Below, one piece after another: positions 32,301 through 41,069 of a DNA stretch of 64,000 nucleotides (within the stretch, counting starts at the first letter, position 1; the number at the start of each line of letters is the position of its first letter). The position numbers were made by a program, and so were the translations under genes. This DNA is from Cylindrotheca closterium. Lineage: Eukaryota > Bacillariophyta > Bacillariophyceae > Bacillariales > Bacillariaceae. The stretch spans positions 186,001 through 250,000 of the forward strand of contig CAKOGP040001803.1 of the NCBI GenBank assembly GCA_933822405.4. Direction: 5' to 3'. The notes under the pieces were generated by a model, which did not search any database, had not been told where the DNA came from, and was given only the letters and a program-made list of their open reading frames with translations.

Positions 32301-32749
32301 TGAAGGGAGTTGACGTTGTGTTTCCAGAACGACTCGTGAAAGCTTTCGGAGTGGACGAAGTTCATGGTGGAAAAAAGGTTGACTTGAAGGCCCTTTTGGA
32401 TGACCCTTCTCTAGATGAAGATTCTGAAAGCTGGGATGCATTGGATGAAGAAGAAATCGAAGCCATGAAGGAAATATCGTCCGCCTTTGAAGTGAAGAAT
32501 ATGGATGATGTCGACATTGAGCAGTATCCGAGATTTGTCATGAAGGACTTTGGAACTGGTGCCAAGGCAGTCGATAAAATTCTGCAAGTTCTACTACCCT
32601 ACGCCAAGGTGGTGCTCGAAAAACAGGAGAGTGAAAAGGACAGTGCGAAGGCAGCTGCCGAATTGCGAGAACGACGTGAACTCGTGCGTCAAAACAAAAA
32701 GGTGGCCGACAAAAAGAAATCAAAATCAGCGTTTGTGATGACCGAGTAA
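29383..32749 (+). CDS. mfd: Mfd-like transcription-repair coupling factor, plastid-targeted
   Basis: Exons 29383-30118, 30189-30522 and 30595-32749 join in frame (introns 70 and 72 bp) to 1074 residues. An ASAFAP-like motif (NASNAFINS) near the start indicates plastid targeting. Residues about 220-355 hold the RNA-polymerase-interacting CarD-like domain (GDFVVHRKYGIGRFER). The ATPase core follows: Walker A GDVGFGKTEVAMRAL (about 430), LIVDEEQRFGVKQKE (motif II, DEEQ), TATPIPRTLQMSLSG, then the second RecA lobe with QAHGRMGRTTAEDN, TVIENGVDIP and YQLRGRVGRS, and a C-terminal D7-like region. Bacterial Mfd also has an N-terminal UvrB-like module; I see none here, only a charged linker. Expected role: removing stalled plastid RNA polymerase and assisting repair. 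Confidence 0.93.
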
Positions 32750-33213
32750 GACAATTTAAGATTAAAGCAGAAAGAGAGCTACCAGTAGTACAATCAGCAA
32801 ATTTCAATGTCATGGTAGTTGTGCTATTATCAAACGTCGAAAGCAGCAAAAGTTTGATTACTTTGACTTCACATTACATACGGCAGAAGGCCTTCGCAAA
32901 TCATTGGCCCTCTACGATAGTCAGACAGTTCAGTTTGTTGCAATTGGTCGATTTGATACGTCTATCAATAGACCAATTCATTTTTTACATTTTTTTTCTT
33001 TCCTAACTTTCCTACCGGTACCTATTCATATTGTAACTGCTCTCCAAATGGAGTCTAAGTAGTCCTCGTCTGGTTCAATAATTTCGATCGATTTAGTCAA
33101 TGCGAAGGTTTTGCACTTTGGCAAATTTGCTTTGCTTGCCACAAAAGGTGATTGAAACCTATCACTTTTTGTTTTGGACATACATCCCAAGCACAAGAAG
33201 ACAGCAAACAAGC
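32750..33213. other. 5' flank of LRR copy B
   Basis: About 460 bp between same-strand genes. One TACCGGTA lies at 33013. The 25-bp stretch 33092-33116 recurs with one change at 36619-36643 upstream of the truncated paralogue. Confidence 0.55.
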
Positions 33214-36200
33214 ATGGATACTCCAAAAGCCAACAACAAGGCTTTCCCTCTGGATTCTTCTCCCCTTGATCCCGATGGCGACAAGGAGTGTAGCGATGCT
33301 CAAACGGCTGCCAAGAAACTTGACGATCTAATTGAAGGGCAGCGGAAGAATTCGGCTGGCAAGAGATTGGAACGTCAACAGTCCCGTCGCATCTCTTCCT
33401 TTCCGTCTCATCGAAGCTTGAACGACGCCTCTCCTATAATGACATTTCGCAAGCTATCCCCTTCTCTCTACTATGGAAACGTAAAGAATCCTCCTTCCGA
33501 CGATTCTAACCAAGCTCCTCCGTCTGGAAAGAAGGATCATTCTGACAAACGTGAACCTACCAGAATGAGCACGACTTCGAAAAAATTGCAACTTGATTTG
33601 GAGGCAAAGGCTCGTGCTCGTGGTCTCAGATCTTCTCCTTCAGTTCGAAATATTGGAGCCTCGTCTCCATCGGTTCTCACCGCAGGAGCTAAAAAGGCCC
33701 CGCCACCTCAGCCTGGAGTGAACCATAACCAGACTTCGTTGTCTGGTCCCGGCCGTAAACTGTCGTTTGGTGAAAGCCAGCCTTCTAGGATTCCACATTT
33801 CGTACCAAGTCGATTGCAAAGCTCAAAGGTCGAACTCGAGATGGGAGAACTGAATAGCTCCTCTCACGATGGAGTAGCAGCCTCAAGAGGGAAACATATT
33901 GATTCGAAGCGCCCAGGTCTGGTAAGTCAATCTAACAGCGTTAGGAGACTTCCAGCACCGTCTTTTCGCCGCAACACTTTTGCGAGGGCATCTTCCATGA
34001 CCGCCATTCGCCATTCGGCAACGTCGAACTCAGTGGATTTAGATCAATTGATTGCCTACAAGACGGGTATTCCTTTAGAAAACCTCAACGAAGAAGAAAG
34101 TGCCGACAAGAAGCCCGCAGCAGAACCGTCTGCTTCCAGTCGAGCGAAAGATTTCAATGATGATGATAATGCTTCAAGTTTGCCCAGTCCCCAGGCTTCG
34201 TATTCAGCTGCACCTCCTCGTCCTTTGATGACATCCGTGTCAGGCATGACAAACAATCGCGACCTGGACGAACTCATTGCCTACAAGACTGGCATTCCTC
34301 TACAATGTAGCACTGGGAAAGAAACTGGAGAAGAAGTGGCGCCAGCTGTAGAAAAGGACAAAGTGGTCAAGTATGGGAATTTTCCAAACCAAATGACCAA
34401 GCGGCCTGCTGACCCTGAGGGAATCGGTAGTCTTGGCGGTACTGACGCGGAGTGGGCCGAAGACGAAGATTTGGCCATTGCGATTGAAGTTCAAGAAGAT
34501 ATCGATGAGGATGCTTTCATTCCATCCGCAATCCAATACGGCCCCGATGCCAAGATGCCCATCTATAAGAACTGCCGCTTCAGATTTTACTGCGCACTTC
34601 TCTTTGGCATTGCGGCGGTAGCCATGATTGCCGGTGTTATTTCCTTTGTTCAGTCTCAGCGAGATCCTATTTCTGATGAAGAAAGTCCAAGTGAGCCCAC
34701 CGAAGCACAATCCATCAAGTCCATCATCGAATTGATTGTCGGCAGAGAAAAGTTGGAAGACCGTGATACTCCCTATTATGCTGCCTTGGACTGGATCGCC
34801 AACATTGACAAATCGAAGGTGGGAGTTGAAGACAGGCTTCGCCTTATTCAACGATACGTTTTGGCCTTGTTTCATTTTCAAACCTCCAATTGGTATTCCT
34901 GTGGTGCAGCAAACAATACCGTTGTCGATGGCGAAGATGGATGTCTTTACCAAGAGCTGGGTAAGTCCAAGCTTCTACTATCTTTCATTCGATTCATACT
35001 TTTGCTCACATTGCTTCAATGTTTCATAGTATCTTATTTTCCACACAGGTACAGATCGTTGCCCTCCTATCGCTGGTTGTCGAGCAGGCATGAATGCGAA
35101 TGGGCGGGCGTTCGGTGCGGTGACAGTGATTATGTGACCAATGTCATTCTAGTAGGTCAGAAAATTCGTGGGAATCTTCCAAAGGAGTTCACAGAGCTTG
35201 AAGGTCTTGATGCCCTCGCACTGCAATGGAACGATCTCACTGGTACCATTCCAGAAGAGTATGGAAAAATGAAACGGCTTGGAAGCTTCCAAGTTCATTA
35301 CAACCAGCTGACGGGGACCTTGCCCAAGAGTTTCTTTGTTGGAATGAGGAACCTCTTTTTGGTCAACGTTGGTCAGAACTTTCTCACGGGGTAAGGTTTG
35401 GGGATTTCCAAAATGTACGAAGCACTGAGTTCTCAGACTGACAATCTGTCTCTTTCCATCCAGAACAATCCCTCTATCCTTCAAGAATATGGTGGGTTTG
35501 CGAGGACTGTACCTCTTTAACAATCTTTTCCGAGGGGAGATACCGAGTGAAATCGGGGAGTTGTCGCTCTTGAGTAAGTCTACCCGACTACTTTTGATGA
35601 GGTTCAATCCATGATCCGCCAACTCAACTTCTGTTCTGCTTGCTATGCAAACTTTTCTCAGATTTTATCCATCTTGATAAGAACTTTCTGACTGGGTAAG
35701 TTACATTGATACGAGGCTCGATGCAGTGAGATTATCTGTTCTTCGGTTGGTCTAACTGCACTCACTACACCATCAGAACCTTGCCTACAACGCTCGGTCG
35801 GCTCAATCTCGAAGAGCTGTTCATTTCTCGACAGGATATTTCTGGGCCGATTCCATCCGAACTCGGCAACATACATCGCATCAATGCTATTGATTTTCAT
35901 TCAACCTCGTTGAATGGGACACTTCCAGAAGAGCTCTACAACATGACGGATTTGCAAATATTAGATCTTCATGATACAAAGCTTAGTGGCACCTTAAGTT
36001 CCAAGATCGGCAGGTTGACGGATCTTCGTGCATTGCGTATCAATGACAGCCGTCTCAGCAGTTCGATTCCGACTGAACTTGGAAATCTCTCTAGGCTCAG
36101 TGAGCTCTGGATGAATGGGAACTATTTTGATTGTGCTGTGCCTTCAGAAGTGTGCAGTCTGAAAGAGCTTGAGAGTTTGAAAGTAGTGACTGCCGACTGT

Positions 36201-36299
36201 CTTCCCATGGATGAAAGTGGAATTGCACAGGTTTCTTGTGACTGTTGTGACACTTGCTGCAACCCGGAATCCAAGGCTTGCAAACTAGTTGGTGAATGA
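33214..36299 (+). CDS. Membrane-anchored plant-type LRR protein, copy B
   Basis: Five exons: 33214-34960, 35030-35390, 35464-35573, 35662-35695 (34 nt) and 35777-36299, all GT-AG with consistent phases, give 924 residues. The ATG at 33214 (MDTPKANNK) matches the start of copy A; the longer upstream frame has no ATG before it that fits. Layout equals copy A: disordered tail with two DLDxLIAYKTGIPL motifs (34036-34077 and 34261-34302), membrane segment at about 455-480 (FRFYCALLFGIAAVAMIAG), CEWAGVRC cap, plant-type LRRs, and a C-terminal CDCCDTCCNPESKAC. There is no kinase. Intron 1 (69 bp) has no in-frame stop, so its retention would keep the frame. It has two introns more than copy A, both inside LTG|TxP of a repeat. 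Confidence 0.9.
35662..35695 (+). other. 34-nt microexon in LRR copy B
   Basis: The exon encodes the NFIHLDKNFLTG part of one LRR and is flanked by TTTTCTCAG and GTAAGT. Phases 1 in and 2 out fit both neighbours, and copy A carries the same residues within a longer exon. Confidence 0.8.
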
Positions 36300-36737
36300 G
36301 TTCAGGGATTTACTGGACTCTCCCTATTTCATGATTAGCTTTACGTAAACAGTTCTAGGAACACAAAATTGAGAATTTTCTTGGCTCCTCAGTCAGTATC
36401 TCATCACATGTTTATTCGCTACGTACTCAACAGGCCCACACGGTTCTGCTTCGAAAAGAAAACGAATTCCTCGGATGATTTCGATTGTCTGTCTCCCTGT
36501 TTGGTTTGATGGCTGTGTCCAGTTTCAAGTTTCGGATTTCTGGTTTCCCCTTTCTCCATTCTCTACATGCACGTGTAGCTGGCGGTTGTGTTCGACTTAC
36601 TTGACTTCAAGCATTCGCTTTAGTCAATGCGATGGTTTTGCACCTGTCACAAAAAAGGTGATTGACGCCTTTGTTGCCTCAATTTGTGTGCTCTATTTGT
36701 GTCCTCTCGCACTCATATCTTTGAATCGACTAGAAAC
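36300..36737. other. Intergenic region with duplicated 5' flank
   Basis: 36619-36643 repeats 33092-33116 with one mismatch, and the next block (CACAAAAAAGGTGATTGA against CACAAAAGGTGATTGA) also matches. The distance to the following ATG is about 120 bp in both places, so the promoter-proximal DNA of copy B was duplicated here. Confidence 0.7.
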
Positions 36738-37391
36738 ATGCACATTGTCACGATCGCCAACAAGCGTTCTCAAAGCGGATCCTTTTCCTGCGATCCCAAC
36801 GGCAAAAACTCTTCGCCGGATGCTCAACTTGCGAAACGAAAATCTTTCATGTCCATCCTTCACCATTCAGTTGACTTCCAAAGTTTGGATTTTGATCACC
36901 TGATGGACACGACATTTTCCTTGCACGACGAACGCCATAGTGAAGAAAAAGAAGTTAACCAAAAGCCATCCGGAGTAGAAGCTATAGTTACTGATAGTAA
37001 AGATGACGCCAATGCTGGAATCGAAGCCTCTGAACGAAATAACAAGAACGAAGGCAGTGTGTTCAAGACTGACGATATATGGAACCGCGAGATCAAGCGA
37101 TCTCACTCTGTAAAGACTGGCGACGAGGAAATGGAACTGGGTAGAAAGAAATGCATTTATCAAAAAGAGATGTCTGAAGGATTTGATATCGAGATCGCCA
37201 ATGCTGGTCACAAAGAGGTAATCGCCGAGGGATCTTCCAATCATTCGACAAAGCACTTCGATCTCAAAGCCAAGAATACATCCGTTGACCAGGATCGTCG
37301 GCTCTTTATCTATTTCTACTTTTTGCTTGGGTTTACAGTGGTGTCATTTGTTGGGGTGATGGCTCACGTGCATTCTCGGTGGTCATCATAG
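36738..37391 (+). CDS. Truncated LRR-family paralogue, copy C (no LRRs)
   Basis: 217 residues from the ATG at 36738; the upstream frame begins with TTG. Near the start, GKNSSPDAQLAKRKS parallels the GDKECSDAQTAAKKLD stretch of copy B. A charged, disordered middle follows. Near the end, after a basic DRRLFIYFYF, lies one membrane segment (FLLGFTVVSFVGVMA) in the place of copy B's, and the frame stops nine residues later. The LIAYKTGIP motifs, the cap and all LRRs are missing. The 5' flank matches that of copy B. It may be an expressed short membrane protein or a degenerating duplicate. Confidence 0.6.
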   Translation: MHIVTIANKRSQSGSFSCDPNGKNSSPDAQLAKRKSFMSILHHSVDFQSLDFDHLMDTTFSLHDERHSEEKEVNQKPSGVEAIVTDSKDDANAGIEASERNNKNEGSVFKTDDIWNREIKRSHSVKTGDEEMELGRKKCIYQKEMSEGFDIEIANAGHKEVIAEGSSNHSTKHFDLKAKNTSVDQDRRLFIYFYFLLGFTVVSFVGVMAHVHSRWSS

Positions 37392-37556
37392 TTGCCTGAA
37401 GGCTCGTGTCTGGCTTCAAGTAAATACGTAGCAATGGCAATTGAACTCATTTGTAATATTTCTTATAAATGTGTTGAGCGATTATTTTTATAAAAAATAC
37501 TACTCCATCTCATTGAATTGTCTCCCTGTAAACTGTTGGCAGAACAGATATTCCAT

Positions 37557-37874
37557 TCATCTCTTCTTTTCTTTGCCCTCCTTATCGCCTGAATCTTTAC
37601 TGCGCGGGTCATCGTCGTTAGCATCCTTGAATTTCGGTAGACCACCGAATAAAAACAAGTCCTCAAGATCAAGGTCAAGTTCTTCCAGCATTTTCATTTC
37701 TTCAAAAACATTTCCAGTCAACTTTGGCAAACCAAGCAAATAGCAGTCGTCAAAATCTAGATCAAGATCGCATACCATCGTGAGTTCCGATTCGCAATTA
37801 CCGGAACTGTCCATGCTACAATCGGCCATGCCAATAGCACTCTCACCACTTTCAATGTTACTCTTCAGAGACAT
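37557..37874 (-). CDS. Small acidic ORF, doubtful
   Basis: About 105 residues from an ATG at 37874. It is strongly acidic and has an internal near-repeat (CDLDLDFDDCYLLGLPKLTG and LDLDLEDLFLFGGLPKF), ending in a Lys/Glu/Asp tail. The repeated DLDLxD..LxGLPK pattern is unlike random sequence. A splice acceptor-like GTACAG directly before the ATG leaves room for an upstream exon that I cannot define. No family is recognised. Confidence 0.35.
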   Translation of the reverse strand: MSLKSNIESGESAIGMADCSMDSSGNCESELTMVCDLDLDFDDCYLLGLPKLTGNVFEEMKMLEELDLDLEDLFLFGGLPKFKDANDDDPRSKDSGDKEGKEKKR

Positions 37875-38453
37875 CTGTACGCACACCAAGAAACTTGGAT
37901 TGTGACTACGGTTTGAATTCTTGACAGAATCTTCCTTGGAGGTCTGGAATGTTCATTGTGGTTCTTCTGCCTCCGTTTTGCTGTTCCACGGACAGAGGTC
38001 CTTAGAAGAGTCTCAACGGAGGAGAGTATATCAATGGGAGTCGGCAACGATTGTTGGTGCGTTATGTGAGGTGAATGAAATGGGCCAGCTCGACGCCTTC
38101 CCAGTCGACGTCATAGTCCATTTACAGATTCATCATTCCGTTCCGTTCGTCCGCGTCTTCTCCAAACGACTTGTTCGAGTGGAAGACGAGGTCGCATCAT
38201 ATCAATTCTATTGAAATGTCAAGACTGCGGAGTGACCCATTTTCTTTTGTCACTACTCGTACAGTTGAACAACGATATCATTACTTGTCCGGTTGCACTT
38301 GCTGTTCCTATCACTGCTACAGGTTTTTCGTTGTGAATCACCTGAAGCTGGCTGAAAACTCACAGTCCGTCTGCTGGAAATCGAAGCAACTGTAGAAACG
38401 AAGAGCTGCATCCAAGACAACACTTTACCACTTTCAACATCAGTTGAATCACG
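37875..38453. other. Intergenic region
   Basis: Small ORFs on both strands start with TTG and show no domain. No gene is called. Confidence 0.4.
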
Positions 38454-40259
38454 ATGACTTCTGCACAAGAATCAGGCACCAACCTGACATGTGACGATGG
38501 TAGTCAATCACCTTCTTCGCCGCAGTCGGCTAGTACCACGGAGGAAACTACCATAAGAGCGGTCAATGTCCCCATGGTGTGTTGCGCCCTCCTAGCTTCC
38601 ATGACTACGGGTGGTGCCACCTATGCATTTGGGTTGTATGGAGGAACACTAAAAAAGAATCTGCACTTGACACAAGCTCAATTGGATACAATCAGCACGG
38701 CCACTTTTTTTGCGGGCATGCTGAGTTGGCTTCCGGGAATGTTCATTGATCGGTTTGGGACACGGTTGGGAATTTGTCTAGGTGGACTCTCAGGTTCTTG
38801 TGCCTTGATGTTGTACTGGATTGTGTCCAAGGGTATGGTAATATTACCGACTAAGGGTGAGATAGTCGGTGTATTGTCAGTCCTGGGAGTAGCCACCTTT
38901 CTTTCCTGTGCATTGGTGACGGGTTCCGTGTTCAAGATTATTAGTTGCAGCTGCGGTGCTGGTACCAAAGGTGCTGCAGTCGGCGTGGCCAAGGGTTATG
39001 TCGGTCTTGGTGCTGGCATTTACACCTGCCTCTTTCATTCCATTCGACAACCGGGTAGTTCCGACTTGGACTTTTTGCCCATGGCGGCAACACTCTTCAT
39101 TTTGGCAGCTAGTACACCAAGTCTGTTTCTGTTGCCCTCTGCAAAAGATGACGGCAAGGTGGACGATGTGCTGACTCCCTTACACTTTCGAGTATTGTAT
39201 ACCGCATTGGTGACTTTGGCAGGTATTGTCGTAATTACCTCGCTGAAGGAGCTGCACGAGAGCCATAACAAACAGCACACGTCGACGCACAATTATTTCT
39301 TGGCAGCTTTTATTCTATTGCTATGGACTGGTTCTATTGGTGTCCAAATGTTCCTGCCACACAATGAAAGCACACTTCTAGAAGAGGAAGAAGACCAGCA
39401 AGAACAAGAGGATCTATTGGAGCCATTGTCTGGTTTTGGGGGACTTGAGGAGAGTCTCGATCAAATCGCCTCCACTTGTTCGGACGACGGAAGTAGTGCT
39501 GCTCAATCCAGTTCGCAAGCGACAGTCGTCCACAGTAACACCAACAAGAACCTCTACCAAATGTTGCAAACCCCCGAAGCTTGGCTCATGCTGTGGACCA
39601 CCACCATTTTGGTGGGTGCGGGTACGGTGGAAACCAACAACATGAGTCAAATGGTGGAAGCCTTGGACTATTCTCCGGATGTGACTTCGGCCAGCTTGGC
39701 CCTCTTTTCCGTAGCACAAGCACTGGCCCGAGTAGCGACGGGAGCCATATCCGAGGCGGCCTTGAATTGGAAGGGCAACGAATGGTGGGGATATGGAGGG
39801 GTTCCTAGACCATTCTTTCTGGTAGTGGCCAGTGCAGTAGGCATTGTGGCTCACGCCATCTTGGCACTATCAGTACACGAAAGCATGTTTGTCTTTGGAG
39901 TGACCCTTTCGGGTTGCTCCTTTGGAATGGTCTGGCCCATGATGGTGCTCATTGTGGGAGATTTGTTTGGGACGGCCCATGTGGGTGCCAATTATTTATT
40001 TTTTGATGGTTTCGCTTCGGCTGCTGGCACACTCTTGTTATCCAAGTTTGTGGCCCAGATGGTCTACGAAAGACACGCCGAGGCCGATTCCAACGACAAT
40101 GGGGGCGTTGAGATTTGCTCTGGACAGGCCTGTTTTGAGACTACCCATCTAATCATTTCGGCATTGAGTGGGACTTGTTTGGTGTCCAGCATTGCCATGT
40201 TGCGACGAACGCGACATGCCTACAGCCGTAACAATGCTTCTCCAAGCAGAATAGACTAA
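38454..40259 (+). CDS. Nodulin-like MFS transporter
   Basis: 601 residues, single exon, ATG at 38454. About twelve membrane segments: a first half (about 38-250) opening with VPMVCCALLASMTTGGATYAFGLYGG, with a GMFIDRFGTRLGI loop like the MFS A-motif, then an acidic central loop (about 300-365), and a second half from LQTPEAWLMLWTTTILVGAG to about 575. The opening (TYAFGLYGGTLK) and the 'QTPEAWLMLW ... GAGTVETNNMSQM' block fit the nodulin-like/NFD4 group of major facilitators. The substrate is unknown; some relatives move small organic anions or act in iron and nitrate physiology. Confidence 0.82.
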   Translation: MTSAQESGTNLTCDDGSQSPSSPQSASTTEETTIRAVNVPMVCCALLASMTTGGATYAFGLYGGTLKKNLHLTQAQLDTISTATFFAGMLSWLPGMFIDRFGTRLGICLGGLSGSCALMLYWIVSKGMVILPTKGEIVGVLSVLGVATFLSCALVTGSVFKIISCSCGAGTKGAAVGVAKGYVGLGAGIYTCLFHSIRQPGSSDLDFLPMAATLFILAASTPSLFLLPSAKDDGKVDDVLTPLHFRVLYTALVTLAGIVVITSLKELHESHNKQHTSTHNYFLAAFILLLWTGSIGVQMFLPHNESTLLEEEEDQQEQEDLLEPLSGFGGLEESLDQIASTCSDDGSSAAQSSSQATVVHSNTNKNLYQMLQTPEAWLMLWTTTILVGAGTVETNNMSQMVEALDYSPDVTSASLALFSVAQALARVATGAISEAALNWKGNEWWGYGGVPRPFFLVVASAVGIVAHAILALSVHESMFVFGVTLSGCSFGMVWPMMVLIVGDLFGTAHVGANYLFFDGFASAAGTLLLSKFVAQMVYERHAEADSNDNGGVEICSGQACFETTHLIISALSGTCLVSSIAMLRRTRHAYSRNNASPSRID

Positions 40260-41069
40260 ATAATTTGATTTTGTGGCACTGGTTTGAATGCTATTACTTG
40301 TACTCTCTACCGGTAGTCTGCACCAGAATAATTGCAGATTTTCGCCACCGGAAGATACCCAACTACGGTAGTACGTGTACCTCCAATTGCACTTGCACGG
40401 TCGTGGGGATGTCGTAGTAGCTGATCGTGACGTGTTTCGGTGGTCAGAAGTGTCGCAGGTGTGTCGGTAGGCGGGAAATCACTGTCGCAGGTATGTCGTA
40501 CACGTTAACTGCACGTTGACGACGTAGCCGTCCGTTTTGATCTTGAAATCACATCTGTCGTCGTCAATTGACCGCTCCATGGCCATCGGCTGCCATCGTT
40601 CTCAGCCTAATAAATCTTTGAATCACTCTGAAGCCTATCGTGGTAAGTTTTAGGATTGCAACAGTTGGATTGTTGTACCAGCAGAATTGTTCATCGTCGA
40701 TGTTGAGGAATCCAATTTTGACACGTCGTCGTTTTTGAAACTGCGACCCTGTGATACTCCGACTGTTCAACCGTTTAGCCCGCCAAAACGAAAAGTTTGG
40801 AAATTGCTGGAGGAAAGTTCCCCGTTGTTGGAAGTTGCCACGAACCTCTTTGGTTACCATCAAAATCTCATTCCAAACCGTGGGTACTCCCTCGTTCAGC
40901 CTCCGATTTCCTGGGAGTAATCACAATTTAGTCTCACAATCGTGTTGTTGCATCAGTTTTTTGCCACAGCGTTTTTTTCTCAACCACACAAATAGAAACA
41001 CGGTTTCTGTTCAACCGTTTGGTCCAACAAAAGAACGAATCTTTTGCGTTGTTCCGTTGATCGTTGGGG
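40260..41069. other. Intergenic region
   Basis: About 810 bp. It holds TACCGGTA at 40308 and a GT/CG-rich stretch (40370-40530) with repeated TGTCGCAGGTRTGTCG words. ORFs at 40564-40920 lack an ATG on the plus strand and any protein-like pattern, so they are not called. Confidence 0.45.

Noticed and set aside
37921..38214. 97-codon plus-strand ORF upstream of the nodulin-like transporter
   Set aside because: TTG start, no recognisable features, overlaps the possible 5' flank of the acidic minus-strand ORF.
40564..40920. Overlapping ORFs of 99 and 77 codons on opposite strands
   Set aside because: The plus frame lacks an ATG; neither shows family text, hydrophobic segments or a splice partner.
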